Counted from the stretch's first letter, positions 25,620 to 34,611 are shown. The stretch is 64,000 bases of DNA from Streptomyces sp. Act143 (GCF_003143935.1 NZ_QFRX01000001.1:2785330-2849329), one strand, 5' to 3'. Translations and numbers: made by a program. Notes: generated from the letters alone by a model not told the origin.

Positions 25620-27618
25620 GCAGCCGCAGCACCGCCACGCCCAGCGGCTCCAGGGACAGCGGCTCACCCTCCTCGACGCGCTTCCCGGTCAGCAGGTCCT
25701 CGGCGGTGGCGTGAGCCGTCAAGTGGGCAGGTGCGGCTGCGTGGTTGAGGAGGAAGAGTAGGCGGGTGCCGTCGGGGGCGGTACGGGTCGCGGTCTCGAC
25801 GGCCGGGTGGCCGGCGTACGGGCCGATCAGGTCGTGGCGGGCGAGGACACGGCGGACCACCGCGTCGACGCCGGGCTGGTCGAGGGCGGTGGCGACGTAC
25901 CAGCCCGCGCCCCGGCCGAAGGCGTTGCGGGTCACCGCCGGGGTGCCGGCGTAGAAGTCGCTGCCGTAGGTGGCGACCGGCTCGGCGCCGCGCGGCTGGA
26001 CGATCTCGAAGACCAGGCGGGCTTCGGACCCCAACTCGGTTATGGGCTGGACGACTTCCGGCGGCCGGGAGTCGCATTCGTCCACGCGGACGCCCATCAG
26101 CGGGGCGAGCGGGCCGGGCACGTCGGCGCGGAACGCGCGGTCGTGTGCGTCGACGCGGCCGGAGAGGAAGGTCGCGAGGACGGTGCCGCCGCGTGCGGCG
26201 ACGGCCTCCAGGCGCGCGGCCAGGTCGCCCTTGACCATGAAGAGGGCCGGAGCGAGGATCACGTCGTACGCGGTGAGGTCGGCGGTCTGTGGTACGACGT
26301 CCACGTCGGCGCCGGCCGCGCGGGCGGCACGGTAGTAGGCGTGGACGACCTCCTGGTACTTCACCAGCCGGGAGGGGCCGTCGGAGATCTCCAGGGCCCA
26401 CCAGCTGTCCCAGTCGAAGAGCAGGGCGGTGCGGGCGGGGGTACGGGCGCCGAGGGTCGCCCCGCCGAGCGTCTCCAACTCCCTTCCCAGCGCGGCTACT
26501 TCACGGAAGACCCGGGTGTCGTCCCGTCCGGCGTGCCCGATGACCGCCCCGTGGTACTTCTCGCAGGCGCCGCGGGAGGCGCGCATCTGGAAGTACAGGG
26601 CCGCGTCGGCGCCGTGGGCGACGGCCTGGAAGGTGGCGAGGCGCAGCTCGCCCGGTCTGCGCAGGGGGTTCACGTCCCGGCAGGCCGTGGTCGACGGGGT
26701 CTGCTCCATCAGCCAGAAGGGGGCGCCGTCCTTGAGGCCGCGCATCAGGTCGTGGGCCAGGGCGGGCCAGGTCGGCGGGGCGTCGAGGGGCGGGTAGCTG
26801 TCCCAGGAGGCGAAGTCGAGGTGGGGCGCCCAGCGGTGGTAGTCGAGGGGGCGGAACATGCCCATGAAGTTGGTGGTGACGGGTGTCTCGCGGTCGTACC
26901 GGCGGATCGCCTCCTTCTCGGCCAGGAAGCAGCCGAGCAGGGCGTCGGTGGTGAAGCGGAAGTAGTCGAGGGTGATGGCCTGGAAGGCGGTGTGGTCGGG
27001 CCCCCGCCAGTGTTCGGTGAGGGCGTTCGGCGGTTCGATCTCGTCCCAGTCGGTGTAGCGGTGCGACCAGAAGGTCGTCCACCAGGCGTCGTTGAGGGCG
27101 TCGAGCGACTGCCCGTACCGGTCGCGGAGCCAGTCCCGGAAGGCGTCCGCGCACAGCTCGCAGTAACAGACGCCGCCGTACTCGTTGTTGATGTGCCAGG
27201 CGAGCAGCGCCGGGTGATCGGCGTAGCGTTCGGCGAGCCGGGCGGCCATGGCGGTGGCGAGGCGGCGGTACGCCGGTGAGCTGGGGCAGAAGTTGTGCCG
27301 CTGGCCGTGGCGGTGCCGGCGGCCCTCGAAGTCGGTGCGGTTGGTGTCGGGGTACTTCTTCGCGAGCCAGGGCGGGAGGGCGGCGGTGCCGGTGGCGAGG
27401 CACACCCGGCGGCCTTCGGCGGCGGCGCGGTCGAGGATGCGGTCGAGGAGCGTGAAGTCGTGGGACTCCTCGGCGGGTTGTGTGAGCGACCAGGAGAAGA
27501 CGCCGACGGTGAGGGTGTCGATGCCGGCCCGGGTGAAGAGACGGTGGTCCTCGTCCCAGACGTCCTCCGGCCACTGCTCGGGGTTGTAGTCGCCGCCGTA
27601 CGGAATCTTGCCGGTCAT
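25606..27618 (-). CDS. GH42 beta-galactosidase
   Basis: The 670-residue enzyme lacks a signal peptide and is cytosolic. It has all three GH42 parts: a TIM barrel from YGGDYNPEQWPEDVW, a trimerisation domain and a C-terminal beta domain. The acid/base is Glu146 (HINNEYGG) and the nucleophile Glu305 (WLMEQTPS). GH42 enzymes cleave terminal beta-galactose from galacto- or galactan/arabinogalactan oligosaccharides. It is the last gene of the lplB-type transporter/GH39/DUF624 operon; its ATG overlaps the stop of the DUF624 gene (ATGA). Its own stop runs 14 bases into the convergent vWA gene, so no terminator is visible between them. In this operon it may act on galactose side chains of plant hemicellulose or pectin. 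Confidence 0.93.
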   Translation of the reverse strand: MTGKIPYGGDYNPEQWPEDVWDEDHRLFTRAGIDTLTVGVFSWSLTQPAEESHDFTLLDRILDRAAAEGRRVCLATGTAALPPWLAKKYPDTNRTDFEGRRHRHGQRHNFCPSSPAYRRLATAMAARLAERYADHPALLAWHINNEYGGVCYCELCADAFRDWLRDRYGQSLDALNDAWWTTFWSHRYTDWDEIEPPNALTEHWRGPDHTAFQAITLDYFRFTTDALLGCFLAEKEAIRRYDRETPVTTNFMGMFRPLDYHRWAPHLDFASWDSYPPLDAPPTWPALAHDLMRGLKDGAPFWLMEQTPSTTACRDVNPLRRPGELRLATFQAVAHGADAALYFQMRASRGACEKYHGAVIGHAGRDDTRVFREVAALGRELETLGGATLGARTPARTALLFDWDSWWALEISDGPSRLVKYQEVVHAYYRAARAAGADVDVVPQTADLTAYDVILAPALFMVKGDLAARLEAVAARGGTVLATFLSGRVDAHDRAFRADVPGPLAPLMGVRVDECDSRPPEVVQPITELGSEARLVFEIVQPRGAEPVATYGSDFYAGTPAVTRNAFGRGAGWYVATALDQPGVDAVVRRVLARHDLIGPYAGHPAVETATRTAPDGTRLLFLLNHAAAPAHLTAHATAEDLLTGKRVEEGEPLSLEPLGVAVLRLLSRW

Positions 27619-28295
27619 GCGGTGAAGTCCCTCTCGGTCTCGGCGATCACCGGGCGGCTGCCGTGCAGCAGGGACAGCAGCAGCGGGGCGGCCAGCAGGG
27701 CGGGCAGGGCCTCGGTCAGCAGGGTGGTCCCCGCGGCGGTCAGGACCAGCAGCGATCCGGCGGCAAGGGTGGCGCGGCCGTGCCGGACCAGGAAGTACGC
27801 GGCGAGGCGTGCGGTGTCCCGGGTACGGAAGCTGAAGAGGGAGGTCAGGACGAGGGCGTGGGCCCCCCAGAGCAGTGCACCGACGCCGATCGCGCCGAGC
27901 AGGACCGCCCACCAGCCGGGCAGCCCTGTGGCGGCGAAGTGGGTGAGCGTGAAGGCGATGACCGTGAGCCAGGCCAGCAGCGGCGCCCACAGCCGCAGCG
28001 CCGGGAGCGCGTTGAGGCGCCAGCCGCGCCGGTAGGCGCGGGCCGGGTGCAGGTCGGTGAGGTCGCGGTCGCGGTGGTGCAGGGCGTAGACGGCGGCGGA
28101 GGCGGCGGGGCCGAGCGGGAGGAGGCACACGGCGGCCAGGGGGAGGTTGGACGGGTCGGCGCCCAGCAGGAGCAGCCCCGCCAGGCCCGGGCTCGCCGCG
28201 GCCAGGAGGAGGGCCTCGACCGTGAGGAGGGTGTGGACGAGGGCGGCGGCGCGGGAGAGGGAGCCGACGCCGAAGGCGGGGGCCGGGGCGCTCAT
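27615..28295 (-). CDS. DUF624-family membrane protein
   Basis: This 226-residue protein has about five hydrophobic segments and the polar stretch HHRDRDLTDLHPARAYRRGW typical of DUF624 (YesL-like) proteins, which are found next to lplABC-type oligosaccharide importers and glycoside hydrolases in Gram-positive bacteria. The biochemical role is not established; an accessory or regulatory part in uptake is inferred only from that repeated context. Its ATG overlaps the GH39 stop and its stop overlaps the GH42 start, both as ATGA, so it sits in a tightly coupled chain. Confidence 0.8.
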   Translation of the reverse strand: MSAPAPAFGVGSLSRAAALVHTLLTVEALLLAAASPGLAGLLLLGADPSNLPLAAVCLLPLGPAASAAVYALHHRDRDLTDLHPARAYRRGWRLNALPALRLWAPLLAWLTVIAFTLTHFAATGLPGWWAVLLGAIGVGALLWGAHALVLTSLFSFRTRDTARLAAYFLVRHGRATLAAGSLLVLTAAGTTLLTEALPALLAAPLLLSLLHGSRPVIAETERDFTA

Positions 28296-29803
28296 CGCGG
28301 GTCCCTGCCGAGCAGCCGGCCCTCGTCCGTCCAGGGCGGCGCCTGCTCGTCGACGGCGCTGACCTCGACCAGCGTCACCTCGTGGCGGCTCAGCGTCAGG
28401 TCCAGCTCCACCCGGTCGTCCGCCACCGGCAGCCGCAGATGCCGCCGGGCCGGTTCCGCCGCCTCATGGAGCACGTCGACCTGGTCCGGCCGCGGTGACC
28501 GGGGGCTGCCCATGCGCTGCCAGGCCGTGCGGGCGTTGCCGTGCTCCTCGTCCACGGTGGACCGTCGGACGAACGCCTCCCCCGCGGACCTCAGCGGCAC
28601 GGACAGCCGCACCCGGTGCCGCTCGGGCCCCGGTGTCTGCCCGCCTGCGTCGACCGGCGCCCACGCGAGGACGGTGACACGGCCGTCGGCATGCCTGCCG
28701 ACCAGGTGGTCGTCGCCGCGGGCGAGCAGTTGGGTGCCCATCCGCGCCATGAACGCGTACAGGTGGTACGCCGGCTTCTTCACCTGCCGGTGGGTGAGCA
28801 GTCCGAAACCGCCGTGGAAGAGCGCGGTCGGCGGGCCGGCCTCCTCGAACATGTCGCTGAACGTCCAGTAGGAGAAGGAGTCGACGTGGTCGCCGCCGTG
28901 CGCGAGGACGGGAGCCAGGTAGGCGGCGTGGAAGGCGGTGTCGTGGATGGGGTTGTCGGGGCGGTAGGAGGAGTTGAACTCGGTGATGTGGACCGGTAGT
29001 TCGGCCAGCCGGGTGCCCTTGAGGAGGTCCCGGGGGGTGGCGAACTGGTCCAGGAGTCCTTGGGCGGGCGCGAGTCGCTGGTACACGCCGAAGGGCACGT
29101 GTTGCGCCGGCTCCGAGGTGTAGGCGTGCTTCGACACGAAGTCGACGGGCACGTCCCGGCGTTCGGCGAACTCGGCGAAACGGCCCAGCCATTCGTCCGC
29201 GCCGGGCGAGATCGCCGGGCCGCCGACCTGGAGCCCGGCGTCCACGTCCTTCACCGCGGCCGCCGTCACCTCGTACAGCCGGTGATACGCCGGTTCGTCG
29301 GCGTTCTCCCAGAAGTCGGTCAGGTTGGGCTCGTTCCACACCTCGATGGGCCAGGTGCGGACCTCGTCGAGCCCGTAGCGGTCGACGAGGTGGGAGACGG
29401 TGGCGCGGACCAGGTCGGCCCACTCGTCGTACGACCGGGGCGGGGTGACGTTGCCCCGCCACCAGAACACCGTCTGCCGGCCGGACGCCAGCTCGGTCGG
29501 CATGAAGCCGAGTTCGAGGAAGGGCCGGATGCCCAGGTCGAGGTAGGCGTCGACGACCTGGTCGACGTAGGTGAAGGAGTGGTGGACGTGCCGGGTGCCC
29601 TGCCACTCGTAGGGCCGGTAAACCGCCATGCCGTCGCTCAGCAGGCCGTGGCCCCGGATGTACCGGAAGCCGATCTCGTCCTGGAGGAGCTTCAGCGAGT
29701 CCTGGTAGTCGCGGCGCAGGGCGAGTTCGATGCGGCCGGTGCCGACGCAGTGGCGCCAGGCGTCGGAGAGCGGGCCGATCGGTGCGGCGGGGACGCGGAT
29801 CAC
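28292..29803 (-). CDS. GH39 beta-xylosidase
   Basis: This 503-residue cytosolic enzyme releases xylose from xylo-oligosaccharides with retention. The acid/base is Glu158 (EVWNEPNLTDFW) and the nucleophile Glu275 (VHITEFNSSY), almost the same numbering as Glu160/Glu277 of the well-studied Thermoanaerobacterium XynB. FRYIRGHGLLSDGMAVY and HAYTSEPAQHVPFGVYQ are also characteristic. The GTG at 29803 is preceded by AAGGAG and overlaps the stop of the binding-protein gene (GTGA). The C-terminal 100 residues form the expected beta-sandwich. With GH67 and CE7 in the same region it completes an intracellular route for decorated xylo-oligosaccharides. Confidence 0.92.
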   Translation of the reverse strand: MIRVPAAPIGPLSDAWRHCVGTGRIELALRRDYQDSLKLLQDEIGFRYIRGHGLLSDGMAVYRPYEWQGTRHVHHSFTYVDQVVDAYLDLGIRPFLELGFMPTELASGRQTVFWWRGNVTPPRSYDEWADLVRATVSHLVDRYGLDEVRTWPIEVWNEPNLTDFWENADEPAYHRLYEVTAAAVKDVDAGLQVGGPAISPGADEWLGRFAEFAERRDVPVDFVSKHAYTSEPAQHVPFGVYQRLAPAQGLLDQFATPRDLLKGTRLAELPVHITEFNSSYRPDNPIHDTAFHAAYLAPVLAHGGDHVDSFSYWTFSDMFEEAGPPTALFHGGFGLLTHRQVKKPAYHLYAFMARMGTQLLARGDDHLVGRHADGRVTVLAWAPVDAGGQTPGPERHRVRLSVPLRSAGEAFVRRSTVDEEHGNARTAWQRMGSPRSPRPDQVDVLHEAAEPARRHLRLPVADDRVELDLTLSRHEVTLVEVSAVDEQAPPWTDEGRLLGRDPR

Positions 29804-31455
29804 CCGTTCTCCTTCTTGAACCGGTCGTAGGCCTTGTTGTGCAGGTCGACGAGTTGTTGCAGGTTCTTCGACTTCAACTCGGAGACGTAGGCGTCCCATT
29901 CGGACATCGGGCGTTTGCCGAGGACGAACTTGAGGGTGTTCTGGATGGCGTGGTCCTTGAGCGGGGTGTCCCACAAGGTCGCCTGTTCCTGCTCGACGGA
30001 CTGCAGGGGGTGGGCGGGGTCGATGGGCAGTTCCTGGCGCTGGGACATCGTGTCCTGGAACTTCTTCTCGTCCGGGCCGAAGTTGGAGGAGACCAGCTCC
30101 CAGCTGCCGCCGTAGGTGAAGACGCCATTGAAGAAGCCGAAGTCCTTCTGGAGGTCCTTCGGGGCGTCCGGGTCGGAACCCATGAGGGAGATCCCGGGCC
30201 GCAGCTCGTACCTGCCGCCGGACTCGGTGTAGGTGACGCCCTTGACGCCCCACTTGCACAGCTTCTGGCCCTCGTCCGAGTACCAGAGCCAGTCCACGAA
30301 CTGCATCATCGCCACGAAGCTGTCACTCTTGAGCGCCTTGCTGGAGACCATGATCCCGTTCTCCAGCCGGACGCCGCCGAGGACGACGGGGCCGGCCGGG
30401 CCGAGCGGCACCGGGACCATCTCGATCTTCGCGCCCTTGACCTGCTTCTCCAGGTTGTAACGGTAGTTCTGCACCAGCTCCTGCGGGTTGGCGCTGATGA
30501 CGTACGACTTCTCGGCGAGCAGCTTCTGCACGGCCTGGTCGTCCTGCTGGGTGAAGCTCTCCGGGTCGAGGAGCTTCTCGGCGACGATCTTTCTCAAGTA
30601 CTCGATCATCGCCCGGTAGTTGTCCTGGGTGGCGGTGAAGACGAACTTCTGGGCCTTGGTGTCGAAGCTGATGTTGTCGTACGCCCAGCCGGCCTTCACC
30701 CCGTAGGCCTGGCCGAGGTATTGGAACAACGCCCCGCAGGGGAAGGGGGTGTTGATGCTCCAGCGGTCGGTCCACGGGTACTTGTCGGGGTACTCCGCCC
30801 TGATCGCCTTCAGGACGGAGTACACCTCGTCCCAGGTGGTGGGCAGGGCCAGGCCGAGCTTGTCGAGGACGTCCGTGCGGAAGGAGAGCGAGTAGCCGGC
30901 CTTGGGCTTCTCGTGCAGGCCGGGCAGCAGGTAGTACTTGCCGTCGGACTGGCGTATGGAGTCGAGCTCGGGTTCGAGCTTCCACTTCTTCACCTTGTCC
31001 TGGAAGTTGGGCATCAGGTGCACGTACTCGCTGACCGGGAGGATCGCGCCCGAGGACACGAAGGCGACCTCGCCCGGGTGGTACGTCTTGGGGATCAGGA
31101 AGGGGGCGTCTCCCGCGCCGATGAGGACGCTGCGCTTCTTCTCGTAGTCGGCGAGCGGGACGTCGACCGGCTTCAGGGTGATGCCGGTGCGCTTGGTGAC
31201 CTCCTTCCAGAACAGCCAGCTGCTCTTGTACGGGTAGACCGGGTTGTTGTTGTGCAGCATCGAGAAGGACAGCGGCTTGGCGGCCTTGAACTGCTGGCCG
31301 GCGCGGTACTCCTTCATCGCGCCGTTCTGCTTCTTGGAGAGGTCCTTGCCGTCGCCGCCGTCGTCGCCGCTGCCGCAGCCGGTGAGGGTGGCGAGGCCGA
31401 TGAAGCCCGCGGCGGCCAGGATCTGACGCCGCGACAGCTCTCCTGCGTTCTGCAC
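29800..31455 (-). CDS. Oligosaccharide-binding lipoprotein of an LplA-type ABC transporter
   Basis: This 551-residue lipoprotein has an N-terminus with a twin-arginine-like LSRRQILAAAGF and lipobox LTGC, followed by a Gly/Asp linker. It is the large (over 500 residues) extracellular solute-binding type that accompanies LplB/YtcP permeases and usually binds plant-cell-wall oligosaccharides. Features include NNNPVYPYKSSWLFWKEV, NTPFPCGALFQYLGQAYG and a C-terminal SEWDAYVSELKSKNLQQLV. The GTG start has AAAGGAG at 5-base spacing. It lies between the permease genes and the GH39 gene, and its stop overlaps the GH39 start. A substituted xylo-oligosaccharide is the most likely ligand, by inference from the GH39 neighbour. 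Confidence 0.87.
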   Translation of the reverse strand: MQNAGELSRRQILAAAGFIGLATLTGCGSGDDGGDGKDLSKKQNGAMKEYRAGQQFKAAKPLSFSMLHNNNPVYPYKSSWLFWKEVTKRTGITLKPVDVPLADYEKKRSVLIGAGDAPFLIPKTYHPGEVAFVSSGAILPVSEYVHLMPNFQDKVKKWKLEPELDSIRQSDGKYYLLPGLHEKPKAGYSLSFRTDVLDKLGLALPTTWDEVYSVLKAIRAEYPDKYPWTDRWSINTPFPCGALFQYLGQAYGVKAGWAYDNISFDTKAQKFVFTATQDNYRAMIEYLRKIVAEKLLDPESFTQQDDQAVQKLLAEKSYVISANPQELVQNYRYNLEKQVKGAKIEMVPVPLGPAGPVVLGGVRLENGIMVSSKALKSDSFVAMMQFVDWLWYSDEGQKLCKWGVKGVTYTESGGRYELRPGISLMGSDPDAPKDLQKDFGFFNGVFTYGGSWELVSSNFGPDEKKFQDTMSQRQELPIDPAHPLQSVEQEQATLWDTPLKDHAIQNTLKFVLGKRPMSEWDAYVSELKSKNLQQLVDLHNKAYDRFKKENG

Positions 31456-31508
31456 GGGAACTCCTTTGTTCCTTGGGTGAGTCGGGGGGCCGGTCGCACG
31501 TCAGGGGT

Positions 31509-32378
31509 TCAGCCCTTGACCGCGCCGAGCATCACGCCCGAGACGAAGTAGCGCTGGACGAACGGGTACACGCAGAGGATCGGCAGCGAGGTGAGCACGA
31601 TGGTCACCGCCTGGATGTTCGCGCCGACCTGGCTGAGCTGCTCGGTCCCGGCGCCCGCGGTGGAGCCGCCGGTGGCGCCGAGGATCATGTTCCGCAGATA
31701 GACGGTGACCGGCATCAGGTCCGAGCTGTCCATGTACAGGAACGCGCTGAACCAGGAGTTCCAGAAGGACACCGAGTAGAACAGGACCATGGTCGCGACG
31801 ACCGCCTTGGACAGCGGCAGCACGACCTTGAGCAGGATGCCGTAGGTGCTCAGCCCGTCGATCTGCGCGGCCTCCTCCAGCTCGCCGGGCAGACTCTCGA
31901 AGAAGGCCTTCATCACCAGCAGGTTGAACACGCTGATCGCGTTGGGCAGGGCGATCGCCCACACGCTGTTCTTCAGGCCGAGGGTGGTGATCAGCACGTA
32001 GTTGGGGATCAGCCCGCCGGTGAAGAACATGGTGAACACGGCGACGCCGACGAGCGCGGTGCGGCCCTTGAGGTGCTTCTTCGACAGGACGTAGGCGTAA
32101 CAGGTCGTCAGGATCATGGCGACGGCGGTGGAGACGACCGTGTAGAAGACGGTGTTTCCGTAGTTCCGCCAGAACATGGAGTCCTGGAAGACGATTCTGT
32201 ACGTGGTGAGGTCGAACCCCTTGGGCCACAGGGTGACTTCACCGGCGCGGATCTGCCGCTCGCCGCTGAAGGACCGGGCGACGATGTTGAGGAAGGGGTA
32301 CAGGGTCACGGCCACGACGAGGGTCAGGATCACCCCGTTGACGCCTTGGAACACCCGGTAGGAGCGGCTCGGCCTCAC
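31509..32378 (-). CDS. Oligosaccharide ABC transporter permease, YtcP/LplC type
   Basis: This 289-residue MalG-type permease has six hydrophobic segments and the EAA loop EEAAQIDGLSTYGILLKVVLP. SFSGERQIRAGEVTLWPKGF near the N-terminus is typical of the LplC/YtcP subfamily. The start is one of two tandem GTG codons at 32381 and 32378; the second overlaps the upstream stop (GTGA) and is used here. No ATPase gene lies in the operon, so the shared MsiK ATPase is the probable energiser. Confidence 0.85.
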   Translation of the reverse strand: MRPSRSYRVFQGVNGVILTLVVAVTLYPFLNIVARSFSGERQIRAGEVTLWPKGFDLTTYRIVFQDSMFWRNYGNTVFYTVVSTAVAMILTTCYAYVLSKKHLKGRTALVGVAVFTMFFTGGLIPNYVLITTLGLKNSVWAIALPNAISVFNLLVMKAFFESLPGELEEAAQIDGLSTYGILLKVVLPLSKAVVATMVLFYSVSFWNSWFSAFLYMDSSDLMPVTVYLRNMILGATGGSTAGAGTEQLSQVGANIQAVTIVLTSLPILCVYPFVQRYFVSGVMLGAVKG

Positions 32379-33358
32379 CACAGGCTGGTCCCCACCGTGC
32401 GGCGCGAGAGCTGGTTCGCGGAGGTGATCAGGACCAGGCCGATGACCGCCTCGAACAGGCCGATGGCGGCGGCGTAGCTGAAGCTGTTGGACTCGACGCC
32501 GGTCCGGTAGACGTACGTCGAGATCACGTCGGAGGACTGGTAGGTCAGCGGGTTGTAGAGGAGCAGGACCTTCTCGAAGCCGACCGCCATGAACGTGCCG
32601 ACGTTGAGGATCAGCAGCGTGATCATGGTGGGGCGGATGCCGGGCAGGGTGACGTGCCAGGTCTGCCGCCAGCGGCCGGCGCCGTCGATGCGGGCTGCCT
32701 CGTACAGGTCCTCGTCGATGGTGGTGAGCGCGGCGAGGTAGAGGATCGTGCCCCAGCCGGCGGTCTGCCAGATCTCGGAGCCGACGTAGATCGTGCGGAA
32801 CCACTCGGGTTCCTGGATGAAGCGGATCTCGTCGTGCCCGAACCAGCCCAGGACGTGGTTGACCGGGCCGTCCGTGGCGAGCATCTGCAAGGTGATGCCC
32901 GCGACGATCACGATCGACAGGAAGTGCGGCAGGTACGACACCGACTGCACGAACCGCTTCAGGGCCCGCCTGCGCACCTCGTTCAGCAGCAGCGCCAGCA
33001 CGATCGGGATGGGGAAGCAGAAGACGAGGGTCAGTCCGCCGAGCCAGAGCGTGTTCCGGAAGACCTGCCAGAAGGTCGGGTCACTGAGGAACATCTCGAC
33101 ATAGCGCAGGCCGACCCACTGCTCGCCGAACATCGAGCCGCCCGGTTCGAAGCGCCGGAAGGCGATGACGTTGCCGAGCATCGGCAGATAGCGGAAGACC
33201 AGGAAGAACAGCAGCGGCAGCAGCGCCAGCGAGTACAGCTGCCAGTCGCGGCGCAGCGCCCGCCTCCAGGTGACGCGTGCGGAGGGCCTCGGGGGTGGCG
33301 GTGGCGCGGGCGGGTCCTGGACGCCCGGCGGAGAGGCCGACTTCGTGGACGTGCTCAT
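32375..33358 (-). CDS. Oligosaccharide ABC transporter permease, LplB type
   Basis: This 327-residue MalF-type permease starts with a Pro-rich cytosolic tail (PPAPPPPPRPS), then six hydrophobic segments with the subfamily motif RYLPMLGNVIAFRRFEPGG and EAA loop LYEAARIDGAGRWRQTWHVTLPG. It is the first gene of the six-gene operon permease-permease-binding protein-GH39-DUF624-GH42. The ATG has GAGAGGA ahead. The 250-base gap upstream holds two palindromes suited to carbohydrate repressors and is shared with the divergent esterase gene. Confidence 0.87.
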   Translation of the reverse strand: MSTSTKSASPPGVQDPPAPPPPPRPSARVTWRRALRRDWQLYSLALLPLLFFLVFRYLPMLGNVIAFRRFEPGGSMFGEQWVGLRYVEMFLSDPTFWQVFRNTLWLGGLTLVFCFPIPIVLALLLNEVRRRALKRFVQSVSYLPHFLSIVIVAGITLQMLATDGPVNHVLGWFGHDEIRFIQEPEWFRTIYVGSEIWQTAGWGTILYLAALTTIDEDLYEAARIDGAGRWRQTWHVTLPGIRPTMITLLILNVGTFMAVGFEKVLLLYNPLTYQSSDVISTYVYRTGVESNSFSYAAAIGLFEAVIGLVLITSANQLSRRTVGTSLW

Positions 33359-33416
33359 GCTCGGTCCTCTCAGGAGGGGAGGGGGGAGCTGAACCGATCG
33401 GGAGGGGCAGTCGAAC

Positions 33417-33427
33417 CGAAACTTTCG
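33417..33427. promoter_or_regulatory. CGAAACTTTCG box, xylan-type repressor site
   Basis: CGAAACTTTCG at 33417-33427 equals the short imperfect palindrome I recall as the repressor-binding box upstream of Streptomyces xylanase genes. It is 59 bases before the permease start and lies between the xylosidase operon and the divergent acetyl esterase, so one regulator could control both. The regulator gene is not in this window. Confidence 0.65.
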
Positions 33428-33467
33428 AACTCTTACCGGTAACTTCGCGGCAACTTAGAGGCAGTCA

Positions 33468-33479
33468 GAAAGCGCTGTC
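33468..33479. promoter_or_regulatory. LacI-type operator candidate
   Basis: GAAAGCGCTGTC is one mismatch away from the perfect palindrome GAAAGCGCTTTC and has the central CG of LacI-family sites. It lies 110 bases before the permease start, upstream of the CGAAACTTTCG box, in the same divergent promoter region. Confidence 0.45.
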
Positions 33480-33612
33480 AATGGGTGTTGCAGCGGCCCT
33501 TTGAGGCGCGGATGGAGAGTTGAAGTGCCGTGTGCACGGGGTAGAACCCGGGAGCCAGACGCAGTGATCTCCGCAAGTTTCCCTCTGTCGTCCGACTCCT
33601 GCGAGGTGTCCC

Positions 33613-34611
33613 GTGCCCGCGTTCGACCTGCCCCTGACGGAGCTCGTGCACCACCGTCCGCTGCCCGAAGAGCCCGCCGACTTCGACGAGTTCTGGCGCG
33701 ACACCCTCAAGGAGGCGGCGCAGGCGGACCCGTTGGTGAGCGCGGTTCCGGTGGCGTCGGGACTGCGGCTGACAGAGACTTGGGACGTGACGTTCCGGGG
33801 CTTCGCGGGCGACCCGGTCCGCGCCTGGTTCACCCGCCCCGCCGGGGTACGGGAACCCCTCCCCGCCGTCGTCGAGTACGCGGGCTACGGCCGTGGCCGC
33901 GGTCTCCCGCACGAGCGCCTGACCTGGGTGAACGCCGGATACGCGGTGCTGCTCATGGACAACCGCGGCCAGGGCGACCAGTACGGCAGCGGCGGCGCCA
34001 CCCCCGACCCGCACGCCCAGGCGCCCGGCGGTCCCGGCCCCATGGTCCGCGGCCTGCTCGACCCCCGCGACTATCACTACCGCCGCCTCATCACCGACGC
34101 CGTCCGGGCGGTCGGCGCGGTCCGCGCCCTGCCCGGCGTGGACGCCTCCCGCACGGTCGCCGTCGGCAACAGCCAGGGCGGCGGCCTCGCCGTGGCCGTC
34201 GCGGGACTCGTCCCCGACCTGGCCGCGGCCCTGGTCACCGCCCCGCTCCTGTGCGGCGTCCGCCGCGCCCTCGACCTCACCGACGCACACCCGTACGGCG
34301 AGATCAGCACCTACCTCTCCGTCCACCGCGGCGCGGCGGAGGCCGCGTACCGCACCCTGTCCTACGTCGAGGGCATCTCCTTCGCCCGCCGCGCCCACGC
34401 CCCCGCCCACTTCGGTGTCGGTCTGCGTGACACGGTCTGCCCGCCGAGCGGCGCGTACGCCGCCTTCAACCGCTGGGCCGAGCTGTCCGGCGCCGCCCCC
34501 CGCACGGAGCTCCACGCCTACCCGTACAACGGTCACGAAGGTGGCGACGCGGTCCATGTGCGGCGCCAACTCGACTGGCTGGCTGCGTTGTTCAGCGGGT
34601 CGCCGATGTGA
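33613..34611 (+). CDS. CE7 acetyl esterase (acetyl-xylan / cephalosporin-C deacetylase family)
   Basis: This 332-residue alpha/beta hydrolase has no signal peptide, so it is cytosolic, and removes acetyl groups from short xylo-oligosaccharides. The triad is Ser187 (GNSQGGG), Asp273 (GLRDTVCPPS) and His308 (NGHEGG), close to Ser188/Asp274/His303 of the Thermotoga enzyme. The oxyanion Tyr lies in VVEYAGYGRGRG, and MDNRGQGDQYGSGGATPD is a family motif. The GTG at 33613 has GAGG 6 bases ahead. It is divergent from the xylosidase operon, and its 3' end overlaps the convergent GH92 gene by 79 bases. Confidence 0.93.
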   Translation: MPAFDLPLTELVHHRPLPEEPADFDEFWRDTLKEAAQADPLVSAVPVASGLRLTETWDVTFRGFAGDPVRAWFTRPAGVREPLPAVVEYAGYGRGRGLPHERLTWVNAGYAVLLMDNRGQGDQYGSGGATPDPHAQAPGGPGPMVRGLLDPRDYHYRRLITDAVRAVGAVRALPGVDASRTVAVGNSQGGGLAVAVAGLVPDLAAALVTAPLLCGVRRALDLTDAHPYGEISTYLSVHRGAAEAAYRTLSYVEGISFARRAHAPAHFGVGLRDTVCPPSGAYAAFNRWAELSGAAPRTELHAYPYNGHEGGDAVHVRRQLDWLAALFSGSPM

